NCBI GenBank assembly: GCA_003505715.1
Contig: DNXU01000529.1
Coordinates: forward strand, 1 to 6,444
Length of the DNA stretch: 6,444 nucleotides
From: Cyanobacteria bacterium UBA8803
Lineage (GTDB): Bacteria > Cyanobacteriota > Cyanobacteriia > Cyanobacteriales > Coleofasciculaceae
Direction of reading: 5' to 3'
The notes below the pieces were generated by a model that had not been told where the DNA came from, searched no databases, and saw only the letters and a program-made list of their open reading frames with translations. This document shows, in pieces, positions 1-5,879 of the stretch. Each line of letters begins with the position of its first letter. Position 1 is the stretch's first letter. The translations under genes were made by a program, and so were the position numbers.

Positions 1-32
1 AAATAGCTCGGTGCCAGGTTAATATTAGAGGT

Positions 33-67
33 AAAGCCCCTACTACAATTTTGATAGTAGGGGCTTT
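33..67. terminator. Strong hairpin, probable bidirectional terminator
   Basis: A perfect 13-bp inverted repeat (AAAGCCCCTACTA at 33-45 against TAGTAGGGGCTTT at 55-67) encloses a 9-nt loop. The GC-rich core flanked by A on the left and T on the right is the usual form of a factor-independent terminator that works in both directions. It most likely ends a gene lying left of the window. No long T run follows on the + strand, so termination strength is uncertain. Confidence 0.7.
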
Positions 68-90
68 GATACTATATTTTGATACTATAT
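65..90. repeat. Perfect 2 x 13-bp tandem direct repeat
   Basis: The unit TTTGATACTATAT occurs at 65-77 and again, without a mismatch or gap, at 78-90. A shorter relative, TTTTGATA, also lies in the loop and right arm of the preceding hairpin (49-56). The repeat is AT-rich and sits just upstream of the first + strand gene, where it supplies promoter-like hexamers. Confidence 0.85.
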
Positions 91-93
91 AAG
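66..93 (+). promoter_or_regulatory. Candidate sigma-70-type promoter for the + strand gene pair
   Basis: TTGATA at 66-71 (5 of 6 to the -35 consensus) is separated by 16 bp from TATAAG at 88-93 (5 of 6 to the -10 consensus). A transcript would start near position 100 and leave a leader of about 75 nt before the ATG at 176. Because of the tandem repeat, a second pairing exists: TTGATA 51-56, 16-bp spacer, TATATT 73-78, which overlaps the hairpin. This is a consensus match only. Confidence 0.4.
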
Positions 94-175
94 GTTAGAT
101 GGAGTGGTGAAACTACGATACACTCTTTCTTTGAGCTGCCTCACTGCTCTATTGGCTTAACGGAAAGCATCACCC

Positions 176-643
176 ATGAAGTTAGCTCAGTTAAAACAGA
201 AGGTCTACGAGGCTTGGGAGTTCCTCAATACCTACAAGGGGCGCGTACTTCAGCCAGAGAACTTCAAGCTGGAAATGCTTTCGTTTGGAGACTTGCGGCG
301 CAAGGATACTTGGGTCAGCGCCTTGGCACGGTTTGAGGCATTGAATGCCTATCACAATTGCCTGGATGCCTATATGCTGATTCTCAACGACTTCAATTTC
401 ACTCGTGATCGCTGGGACTACGAATATCGCCATCAAATCCTCGATGAATTCCTGATGATTCCAGACGCGCTCGACCTGCTCGAGCTGGGTTTAGAGCAAC
501 TATTGAAAGAACCGTTCGCCCCAGAAAATAGGAGAGAAGCAAGTGGGTTTTTTGAATTGGTGGAAGAACAACGCTCCCTCCTCAAACTCCCAACTGGACC
601 TGTTTGGAGGCTCACAGGAACTTACCCAGCGCGAGCGAGTTGA
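176..643 (+). CDS. Hypothetical protein, 155 aa, helix-rich and acidic; not recognised
   Basis: I do not recognise this family. The ATG at 176 is the first start codon after an in-frame stop at 158-160; a weak GGAA lies 10 nt upstream. Residues 1-122 look like a compact, mostly helical, soluble protein, with many aromatic and acidic residues in the middle (a DRWDYEYRHQ stretch around 77-86) and a leucine-rich acidic helix (DALDLLELGLEQLL, about 97-110). No signal peptide or membrane segment is seen. The last 33 residues are read over the start of the next gene in another frame and look less protein-like, so the genuine protein may end near residue 122, or the two frames may belong to one frameshifted gene (see the T6 run at 548-553). 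It forms a unit with the following gene, convergent to the sugar operon. Function unknown. Confidence 0.6.
   Translation: MKLAQLKQKVYEAWEFLNTYKGRVLQPENFKLEMLSFGDLRRKDTWVSALARFEALNAYHNCLDAYMLILNDFNFTRDRWDYEYRHQILDEFLMIPDALDLLELGLEQLLKEPFAPENRREASGFFELVEEQRSLLKLPTGPVWRLTGTYPARAS
530..536 (+). promoter_or_regulatory. Shine-Dalgarno site that selects the GTG start at 543
   Basis: AGGAGAG lies 6 nt upstream of the GTG at 543, inside the coding region of the preceding gene. It is the best ribosome binding site on the + strand here. It argues that the 543 frame is translated from its own start rather than only by frameshifting from the upstream frame. Confidence 0.6.
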
Positions 644-818
644 TGGAGCAACAGTTCACAAGGACTTTACTAAAGCGATCAAAGATAGCGGCGGCAGTAG
701 CAAGGCGTATCCCAGAGCAGTTCAAGCGGAGACACAAGAGTTGTTCGATTGCGATGTAGACGAACTATATCGGGAGACGGGTGGGAAGAAAGGCGATCGC
801 TCGATTTCCAAGCACTAA
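543..818 (+). CDS. Hypothetical protein, 91 aa, GTG start; not firmly recognised
   Basis: A soluble small protein with a GTG start supported by the AGGAGAG site at 530-536. It begins with a Trp-rich segment (GFLNWWKNN), followed by a polar linker, a QLDLFGG motif (about 18-24), and a conserved-looking block RERVDGATVHKDF (30-42). A later acidic stretch leads into an RETGGKKGDRS tail (about 77-87). The text is protein-like throughout, so I regard this frame as real. The KGDRS block followed at once by a stop gives the impression of a C-terminal truncation, but I cannot show that without homologues. A HIP1 octamer lies within the final codons. It overlaps the previous gene by 101 bp in the +1 frame, an unusually long overlap. 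No function is assigned. Confidence 0.6.
   Translation: MGFLNWWKNNAPSSNSQLDLFGGSQELTQRERVDGATVHKDFTKAIKDSGGSSKAYPRAVQAETQELFDCDVDELYRETGGKKGDRSISKH
793..800. repeat. HIP1 octamer GCGATCGC
   Basis: This palindromic cyanobacterial octamer lies inside the last codons of the 91-aa gene, about 16 bp before its stop codon. Confidence 0.85.
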
Positions 819-825
819 AGTGCTT
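810..825. terminator. Short palindrome between convergent genes, possible weak terminator
   Basis: AAGCACT (810-816) and AGTGCTT (819-825) form a perfect 7-bp inverted repeat around the TAA stop (816-818) of the 91-aa gene. Its position at the meeting point of two convergent transcription units suits a bidirectional terminator. The stem is short, the 2-nt loop forces the inner pairs open, and neither strand has a T run after it, so the call is weak. Confidence 0.3.
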
Positions 826-858
826 ACTATGAACCTGTTGATACATTAACCTTTGATA

Positions 859-2046
859 TCAAACACACATTAACTCAGGGGTTAAACCCCAATTTGCCAT
901 TAGCTGTCGAATTTCACTTTCATAAATGGGGTTAACCACAATTACTACATCGGGTTGATAGTCTTGGAGAAAAGCTGGGGGCACAATTTGCTGTCCCGTG
1001 CCAGCAACATACATTCCTTGCTTGCGAGGATTAATATCGACGATATACTCGACTGAGTCTTGCAGTTTCAGGATATTTAAAAAGGTAACTCCCTTTGAGC
1101 CTGCTCCCCAAACTACAGTTCGTTGTCCGGAGCGGGCAATCTGTGCTAGTTTTTGCTTCCACGCTTCTACCTTGGCCTGGAATTTAGTAGTAAAATCAGC
1201 AATATCGCGGGTTAAGGAATTCACAGCATCAAGTTGCTCATCTGGGAAACCCATCTCCTCTACAACAGGTAGGGCTTCGAGACAAAGAAACTGACCGCCA
1301 AATGCTTCAGTTAGGTGGAAAACCTGAAACCCATGGCGAGAAAAGGCGTGAGCTAGAGAACTAGGAGCGAAATAACAACAGTGTTCGTAGATAATGTCCC
1401 ACACTGCTAAATGGCGAAACGTGTCAAGGGCATTGGGGACTTCAAAGAATACTACGGTATTGAGGCAATCGCCAATAACTTCCCGCAGGGGTTTGAGCAA
1501 GTCAGCTGGGTTTGGAACGTGTTCTAGGGTATGCCGACAACAAATTAGGTTGGCGTGATAATTTTGGTAGCGTTCTGAATAGAAATCCTGAATAAATTTG
1601 ACTTGCCCTGTAAATTGGCTGTGTTCTGGCCTGGGAACGTAGCTGGGATCGAAACCTACTCCCCGGTTGTTGCCTAGTTGACACATTGAGATCAGGAAAT
1701 CGCCCTTGCCGCAACCAATCTCGATAATATCTTTATCATATATTTTATAGCGTTCCACCAATCTGGCCGCGAGAGAGTCAGCATACTCCTGAAACCGGGG
1801 AGAATAGTGCAAGGAGTTTTCATAATCTTGGGAATATCCCAAACGTTCTGGATCAAACGCCACGTTGGTAATAAAACCGCAGTTAAAGCAGAATGCTAGT
1901 TTGATATCTCCCTTGGGGCAGGTCTGGGCGGCTTGCTGTTGCGGCCAGAGAAGATTGCAATAAATTGGCACCTCCAACATTTCAAAGAAAATGTCCAAAT
2001 GTCCAGAGTCACAGACAGGACAGGTTGGGTTAGATAATGCGTTCAT
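859..2046 (-). CDS. Zinc-binding class I SAM-dependent methyltransferase, sugar C-methyltransferase-like (MT1)
   Basis: Predicted cytoplasmic methyltransferase of the NovU/TylCIII/KijD1-like family, known for C-methylation of nucleotide keto-sugars. The N-terminal zinc-binding domain has CPVC (C9, C12) and CFNC (C53, C56). The Rossmann methyltransferase core follows with SAM motif I IIEIGCGKGDFL (107-118), GVGFDPS (129-135) and CCRHTLEHV (169-177). A YEHCCYF segment (220-226) corresponds to the active-site loop. The C-terminal domain carries VVWGAGSKGVTFLN (311-324) and a VDINPRKQG segment. At 395 aa it is full length. The position just before E221-H222 that I align with a catalytic Tyr of KijD1-type enzymes is displaced (I219-Y220 here). 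No good ribosome site precedes the ATG, but a 55-aa ORF ends on it in an ATGA overlap, suggesting translational coupling. Last gene of the operon; paralogue of MT2. Substrate inferred only from context. Confidence 0.9.
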   Translation of the reverse strand: MNALSNPTCPVCDSGHLDIFFEMLEVPIYCNLLWPQQQAAQTCPKGDIKLAFCFNCGFITNVAFDPERLGYSQDYENSLHYSPRFQEYADSLAARLVERYKIYDKDIIEIGCGKGDFLISMCQLGNNRGVGFDPSYVPRPEHSQFTGQVKFIQDFYSERYQNYHANLICCRHTLEHVPNPADLLKPLREVIGDCLNTVVFFEVPNALDTFRHLAVWDIIYEHCCYFAPSSLAHAFSRHGFQVFHLTEAFGGQFLCLEALPVVEEMGFPDEQLDAVNSLTRDIADFTTKFQAKVEAWKQKLAQIARSGQRTVVWGAGSKGVTFLNILKLQDSVEYIVDINPRKQGMYVAGTGQQIVPPAFLQDYQPDVVIVVNPIYESEIRQLMANWGLTPELMCV

Positions 2047-2210
2047 CTACGGTTTAGAAATAGGGGAATAATGATTTTCATTTCTTCTTTGGGAGCAACA
2101 AACGTCCCTTGATCCGAGTGAGGATAAAAGCTATACTTGAGCCTTTGATTAGGGTGCCAAATTGCTGTTGAGAGGGAAGAGAGAGGAGAGAGATTTGTAT
2201 TCATCATCAT
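2043..2210 (-). CDS. Possible small gene, 55 aa, between two methyltransferase genes
   Basis: An uninterrupted frame runs from a triple ATG (2210, 2207, 2204) to a TGA at 2043-2045 that overlaps the ATG of MT1 (ATGA). It starts 20 bp after the MT2 stop, so it fills what would otherwise be a 184-bp gap. AGGG, supplied by a degenerate GGGATGA heptamer, lies 4, 7 or 10 nt before the three ATGs. Residues 6-15 come from a CT-rich tract and are low complexity, but the rest is protein-like: AIWHPNQRLKYSFYPHSDQG, then TFVAPKEEMKIIIPLFLNRR at the C-terminus. No Cys, no clear membrane helix, basic C-terminus. I do not recognise it. It could be a genuine small protein, a leader peptide that couples MT1 translation, or a remnant of a longer gene whose 5' part was replaced by repeat sequence. 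Confidence 0.4.
   Translation of the reverse strand: MMMNTNLSPLSSLSTAIWHPNQRLKYSFYPHSDQGTFVAPKEEMKIIIPLFLNRR
2170..2193. repeat. 24-bp pure purine tract
   Basis: Positions 2170-2193 contain only G and A on the + strand (CT-only on the coding strand of the operon). It lies at the 5' end of the possible 55-aa ORF and encodes its Ser/Leu/Pro-rich stretch, which reduces confidence that the first residues are under protein-level selection. Confidence 0.8.
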
Positions 2211-2224
2211 TCATCCCTCATCCA
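2211..2224. repeat. Degenerate copy of the TCATCCC heptamer repeat
   Basis: TCATCCC followed by TCATCCA, next to a TCATCATCAT run (2201-2210), repeats the heptamer that builds the large inverted repeat at 3492-3553. On the operon strand it reads GGATGAGGGATGA and provides the ribosome-binding-like AGGG for the ORF starting at 2210-2204. Confidence 0.6.
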
Positions 2225-2230
2225 ATTTCC

Positions 2231-3457
2231 CTATAGAGAGATCACATCTGTATCAACGCCCATGCTACTAAGCATTTGCCCAATCTCGTTACAGTAGATC
2301 GGATTCATCACAATTACTTGGTCGGGTTGGTATTCCTTCAGGAACTCTGGTGACATAATCTCTTTGCCTAGTCCGGGGATGAATTTTCCATGACGGTGAG
2401 GATTAATGTCAACAATATATTCAATTTGATCCTTAGTATCCAAGGTGGTGAGAAAGGCAACGCATTTAGAACCCGAACCCCATACTACCACTCGCTTTTC
2501 CTGTGCTTGCGCCTGTTGGAGGTGCTGTTTCCACCTTTCTAACTTACTGCCAATACTAGTGATGAAGTGGTTGACATCTTCTGCCATTTGCTCAAGACTT
2601 TCTTCTAAAGGATGTACCTGAGCAAAGGGTGTAGCTGTAGGTTGGGCTTCAATTAAAAGATATTGTTCGCCGTAAGCTCGATATAGATCGGTCACCTCAA
2701 AGCCGCAGGAACGGAACAAACGAGCCAGGGAACCGGGCGTGAAATAGGAGCAGTGTTCGTAGTAAATATCCTCAAACGCGATCTCGCGTAAAACCCGCGT
2801 CATGTCGGGGATTTCCAAGAAGACGACTGTATTCAGGCGATCGCCAATGGAGCGTCGGATAGTACTAATAAATTCTGCCGTCGGCTGAATGTGTTCTAGG
2901 GTATGGCGACAGCAAATAAAATCGCCCACGTACTTAGCATGGGACTCTGAGTAGTATTCCTGAATAAAGGTGACGCGATCAGCAGCTTTACTTTCTACCC
3001 GTCCCGGTACAACGGATGGATCGATTCCCACTCCCCGATTTTGACCCAACTCGCACAGCAGGAGGAGGAAATCCCCTTTACTGCAACCAATCTCGATAAT
3101 ATCTTTGTCGTGGAGGTCGTATTTTTCGATCAAACCATTTGCCAGATCCAGGGCAAATTGGTTGAAGGTGGGGGAAAAACTCTGTTGGTCTTCGTAATTG
3201 GGCGCGTAAGCCGACCACTTGGAGTCAAACGCCACGTTGGTGATGAAACCGCAGCGATCGCAAAAGCCTAAAATTACATCACCACAAGGAAAGTCTAAAG
3301 CTTCTTTCCGACTAGGCATCATCAAGCAACTATGGACGGGTACATTTCGCACTTCATAGAACAGTGACAATCCTTGGTGACCGCAGTTAGGGCAAACACG
3401 ATCTGCCAAGGCGTTGCCGTTGACTTGCTTGATATCTGTTGTTAATAGTTGTGCCAT
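2231..3457 (-). CDS. Zinc-binding class I SAM-dependent methyltransferase, sugar C-methyltransferase-like (MT2)
   Basis: A 408-aa full-length paralogue of MT1 with the same architecture, similar over its whole length (roughly half the residues by eye). The N-terminal zinc-binding domain has CPNC (C22, C25) and CDRC (C66, C69). SAM motif I reads IIEIGCSKGDFL (120-131), with Ser126 where the second glycine of GxGxG is expected and where MT1 has Gly. GVGIDPS (142-148), CCRHTLEHI (182-190), IYYEHCSYF (231-239, with Tyr232, Glu234 and His235 in the positions I associate with catalysis) and the C-terminal VVVWGSGSK (323-331) and VDINPHRHG segments follow. Its N-terminus is about 13 residues longer than MT1. 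The ATG is supported by AGGA 8 nt upstream. A 121-bp gap with a long hairpin separates it from MT3. The likely role is methylation of a nucleotide-activated sugar; the exact substrate and position are not shown by the sequence. Confidence 0.9.
   Translation of the reverse strand: MAQLLTTDIKQVNGNALADRVCPNCGHQGLSLFYEVRNVPVHSCLMMPSRKEALDFPCGDVILGFCDRCGFITNVAFDSKWSAYAPNYEDQQSFSPTFNQFALDLANGLIEKYDLHDKDIIEIGCSKGDFLLLLCELGQNRGVGIDPSVVPGRVESKAADRVTFIQEYYSESHAKYVGDFICCRHTLEHIQPTAEFISTIRRSIGDRLNTVVFLEIPDMTRVLREIAFEDIYYEHCSYFTPGSLARLFRSCGFEVTDLYRAYGEQYLLIEAQPTATPFAQVHPLEESLEQMAEDVNHFITSIGSKLERWKQHLQQAQAQEKRVVVWGSGSKCVAFLTTLDTKDQIEYIVDINPHRHGKFIPGLGKEIMSPEFLKEYQPDQVIVMNPIYCNEIGQMLSSMGVDTDVISL
2837..2844. 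repeat. HIP1 octamer GCGATCGC
   Basis: The octamer sits in the extended form GGCGATCGCC (2836-2845) within the MT2 coding region. Confidence 0.85.
3254..3261. repeat. HIP1 octamer GCGATCGC
   Basis: The octamer lies within MT2, over the codons around the CDRC zinc-ligand pair. Confidence 0.85.
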
Positions 3458-3465
3458 TTGGGTTG

Positions 3466-3469
3466 TCCT
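3466..3469 (-). promoter_or_regulatory. Shine-Dalgarno site of MT2
   Basis: AGGA on the - strand, 8 nt before the ATG at 3457. It supports this start over later in-frame starts, which would remove the first zinc-ligand pair. Confidence 0.55.
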
Positions 3470-3491
3470 ATAAAAAACAATAATTTTTATC

Positions 3492-3553
3492 AGGGATGAG
3501 GGATGAGGGATGAGTAGAGATTATTCACACCTCATCCCTCATCCCTCATCCCT
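3492..3553. repeat. Perfect 23-bp inverted repeat made of GGGATGA heptamers
   Basis: Three AGGGATG units plus AG (3492-3514) are mirrored exactly by CTCATCC-type units (3531-3553) around a 16-nt loop (3515-3530). Each arm is itself a heptamer tandem repeat, and the two arms pair without mismatch. It fills the gap between MT3 and MT2 and ends 34 nt before the MT2 start. On the operon strand the following sequence (GATAAAAATTATTG) has no T run, so it is not a standard terminator; it may instead affect mRNA stability or the relative expression of MT2 and MT1. Short heptamer repeats of this sort are a known feature of filamentous cyanobacterial genomes. Confidence 0.9.
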
Positions 3554-3578
3554 TAATTCATGCCTATTCCTAAAGTTT

Positions 3579-4808
3579 TTAGACTACACAAGGCTGAGGA
3601 ATAGGAATGATAAATTTGCCTCCCCTTTCTCGATAAGTTTCTTGCTGCCGTAAAATCTCTTCAGCAAAATTCCAAGCCAGCACGACAACACAGTCGGGCA
3701 TATCCTCTAGGAGTTTTGATGGTGGAAAAATGGGTAAGTGATTGCCGCCCATGTAGCGACCGTGTTTGAAGGTATTGAGGTCAACAACATAATCAAGCAG
3801 TTGTTGGTCAATACCTACATAGCTGAGTAAGGTGGTCGCCTTAGCTGCTGCACCATAGCCGACAATCTTCTTTCCTTGTCCTTTAAACTCCCACAGCATC
3901 TCTAACAGAGAATGCTTGAGCTCGCGGACGCGATCGCTAAACTCCCGATAATAATCAAGGCGATCGATCCCGCACTCGGCTTCCGCTTGCAAGAGAGACT
4001 TAACAGTTTCGCTAACTGCTGCCCGAGGTTCTACAAACAGGCGTAAGGAACCGCCATGAATGGAAGTGCGCTTGATGTCGTTGAGAAACAGAGAGTGCCT
4101 TCTAAATAACTTATCTAAGGCAGTAACCGAAAAGTAACAAAGATGCTGGTGATAAATCGTGTCAAACTCGCAGTGTTCCACCAGATCGATCAAATACGGT
4201 GCCTCAATTACCGCCACCCCAGTCTCTTTCAAGAGAATGCCTATGCCTTCCACAAAACCATTCAAGTCAGGGACGTGAGCTAAAACATTGTTGGCAAGGA
4301 AGACATCAGCCATCTTTCCTTCTTGTTGCAATTGCTTGGCCAAGTCCTTGGTAAAAAAGGTACAAAGGGTGGGAATGCCTGCTTTCTGGGCGACTTCCAC
4401 AGGCCCTGACGCCGGATCGATACCCAAAACTGGGATGCCCTTTGCCACAAAGTTCTTGAGCATGTACCCATCATTACTGGCTGCTTCTACCACCAGGCTG
4501 TTGGCATTGAGCTGCCTGGACTTGATGATGAAGCTAGCACTCTCGCCAAAATGCCGGAGGAGAGAGGGAGATACCGAAGAGAAATAGGGGTAGTCCCGAC
4601 AGAATAAAATTTCTGGAGGGACGGTTTCGGTAATTTGCACGAGGGTGCAACTGGGGCAAAAAGCGAGGTCGAGAGGAGCAATGTACTCGGGTTGATTGAG
4701 CTGCTCTTTAGTGAGCAAGCCATCTGCTAGAGGGGTGTAACCAAAGGATATAACTAGCTCTAAGTCTGGATTTCCACAAGAACGACAAATCGGCTTTGAG
4801 TCAGGCAT
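3579..4808 (-). CDS. Sugar C-methyltransferase-like SAM enzyme, NovU/TylCIII/KijD1 type (MT3)
   Basis: At 409 aa this fits the family of nucleotide-sugar C-methyltransferases closely. The N-terminal zinc domain has CRSC (C8, C11) and CPSC (C51, C54). [10 protein letters not shown] segment (72-80) is followed by SAM motif [13 protein letters not shown] (106-117), VLGIDPA (127-133) and [10 protein letters not shown] (172-181). The active-site segment is [12 protein letters not shown] (216-227), then [11 protein letters not shown] (250-260). The C-terminal domain has [12 protein letters not shown] (317-328) and a [12 protein letters not shown] segment. In KijD1/TcaB9-type enzymes, as I recall, a Tyr-x-Glu-His set acts in catalysis; here it is Tyr219, Gln221, His222, so Glu is replaced by Gln. 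The gene starts 33 bp after the SDR stop and is surely co-transcribed. AAGGAT lies about 12 nt before the ATG, a rather long spacing. Expected to methylate a CDP-4-keto-deoxysugar, by inference from rfbF. Confidence 0.9.
   Translation of the reverse strand: MPDSKPICRSCGNPDLELVISFGYTPLADGLLTKEQLNQPEYIAPLDLAFCPSCTLVQITETVPPEILFCRDYPYFSSVSPSLLRHFGESASFIIKSRQLNANSLVVEAASNDGYMLKNFVAKGIPVLGIDPASGPVEVAQKAGIPTLCTFFTKDLAKQLQQEGKMADVFLANNVLAHVPDLNGFVEGIGILLKETGVAVIEAPYLIDLVEHCEFDTIYHQHLCYFSVTALDKLFRRHSLFLNDIKRTSIHGGSLRLFVEPRAAVSETVKSLLQAEAECGIDRLDYYREFSDRVRELKHSLLEMLWEFKGQGKKIVGYGAAAKATTLLSYVGIDQQLLDYVVDLNTFKHGRYMGGNHLPIFPPSKLLEDMPDCVVVLAWNFAEEILRQQETYRERGGKFIIPIPQPCVV
3930..3937. repeat. HIP1 octamer GCGATCGC
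   Basis: The octamer lies within MT3 in the region linking the methyltransferase core to the C-terminal domain. A near match (GGCGATCGAT) follows about 20 bp later. Confidence 0.85.
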
Positions 4809-4841
4809 GGCAGGTGCAGATCCTTCTTAGCTCAGTAAGGT

Positions 4842-5879
4842 CTATGCTAGTGCTGCGGTTCTCCAGCGCAAGGTTTCATCCAACTGTCCGGTACTGATTA
4901 ATTGCTGAATGTGGGCAATGCGCTTGTATTTAGAACCTTCAAAGTCTTCCAGAGTCAATCCAATTTTTTGATAGGCGCTATAGAGTTCTTCTGCTCCCCG
5001 TCGCGCATTCCATTGCGGCTGAAATTCGGGTAATGTCTGCGCTATTTTGCTACAGTCAACCCGATAACAGCGTTTATCTGGCTCGGCATCGGCAGCATAT
5101 TCGATCCGGCAACCCGGTACAGTTTCCTCCACAATCTCAGCTAGTTCCCGGATGCGATAGTTGTCCTCGTTGCGCCCGACATTGAAGGCTTGATTGTGTA
5201 CCAGTTCTCGCGGCGCGTGCAATACGGCAATAAAGGCTCTGGAGATATCTTCAATGTGAACGATAGGACGCCAAGGGGTGCCGTCACTCTTGATGTACAC
5301 TCGACCTGTCGTAAAAGCCCAAGCAACTAGGTTATTCAGAACCAGATCGAAGCGCAGACGGGAGGAGACACCGAAGGCAGTGGCATTGCGCAGGAAAGTA
5401 GGGCTGAAGTTTGAGTCAGCTAACTGGGTGACATCCTGTTCTGTCGCAACTTTGGAAATTCCGTAAGGGGTGACAGGGTTGAATGAAGATTCCTCGTTTA
5501 ACCAGTCATCTCCACCTGCACCGTAGTTACTGCACGACGATGAAAATATAAACCGCTCGATCCCCACGGCTTTAGCTAATTGAGCCAGTTTTACTGAGGC
5601 AAGGTGATTGATTTCATCAGTTAAGTTAGGATTGAAGTAGCCTAGGGGATCGTTGGAAAGCCCCGCCAGATGGATAACCGCCTCAAACCCATCCAGATCT
5701 GATGCCTCTACGTCCCGAATATCCTTTTTTAGTTCTGGAATTTCCTGAATTCCCTCGCCAAAGGTACTTTGAGCAAACAGATCGCTATCGAGTCCGACAA
5801 CATCATGCCCTCCCTCCAGCAGCATAGGCACTAGAATCGTGCCGATGTAGCCTTTGTGACCCGTTACTAATACCCGCAT
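4842..5879 (-). CDS. Extended SDR NAD(P)-dependent epimerase/dehydratase/reductase acting on nucleotide sugars
   Basis: A 345-aa cytoplasmic enzyme of the extended short-chain dehydrogenase family (GalE/WcaG type). The Rossmann dinucleotide site is TGHKGYIG (6-13, glycines 7, 10 and 13), with Asp31 at the end of the second strand, favouring NAD. HLAGLSNDP (70-78) is the NAG-like motif; SSSCSNYG (113-120) supplies the catalytic Ser; YGISK (139-143) supplies Tyr139 and Lys143. The C-terminal half includes a substrate-binding WRPIVHIEDISRA segment typical of sugar epimerases. Length is normal and all key residues are present. The ATG at 5879 has GGGAGG 5 nt upstream and lies inside the extended end of rfbF. 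Between a cytidylyltransferase and C-methyltransferases, it most likely epimerises or reduces the CDP-keto-sugar. It does not look like a typical CDP-glucose 4,6-dehydratase (RfbG), but I cannot fix the reaction. Confidence 0.88.
   Translation of the reverse strand: MRVLVTGHKGYIGTILVPMLLEGGHDVVGLDSDLFAQSTFGEGIQEIPELKKDIRDVEASDLDGFEAVIHLAGLSNDPLGYFNPNLTDEINHLASVKLAQLAKAVGIERFIFSSSCSNYGAGGDDWLNEESSFNPVTPYGISKVATEQDVTQLADSNFSPTFLRNATAFGVSSRLRFDLVLNNLVAWAFTTGRVYIKSDGTPWRPIVHIEDISRAFIAVLHAPRELVHNQAFNVGRNEDNYRIRELAEIVEETVPGCRIEYAADAEPDKRCYRVDCSKIAQTLPEFQPQWNARRGAEELYSAYQKIGLTLEDFEGSKYKRIAHIQQLISTGQLDETLRWRTAALA

Noticed and set aside
79..336. Open frame of 85 codons on + strand before and inside the first small gene
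   Set aside because: It overlaps the 155-aa frame, has no ribosome site, and its translation has no protein-like pattern; it is a shadow frame.
878..890. GGGGTTAAACCCC palindrome as operon terminator
   Set aside because: It lies inside the last codons of MT1, allows only a very short stem and is followed by no T run on the operon strand.
2043..2081. A 12-codon leader peptide starting at the ATG at 2081
   Set aside because: It is in frame with the longer 55-codon ORF that starts at 2210-2204, which has a better ribosome site and explains the same ATGA overlap.
3492..3553. CRISPR-like array
   Set aside because: The units are 7 bp, have no spacers, and the two blocks are inverted rather than direct. 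No cas genes are present.
4288..4587. Open frame of 99 codons on + strand antisense to MT3
   Set aside because: Entirely within a strongly conserved methyltransferase gene on the other strand; an out-of-frame shadow. The same holds for 998-1294, 3041-3271 and 5278-5466.
4842..5879. Assignment of the SDR as RfbG (CDP-glucose 4,6-dehydratase) or as GalE
   Set aside because: The fold and catalytic motifs fit the extended SDR family, but I see no specific RfbG signature and context alone does not decide the reaction.
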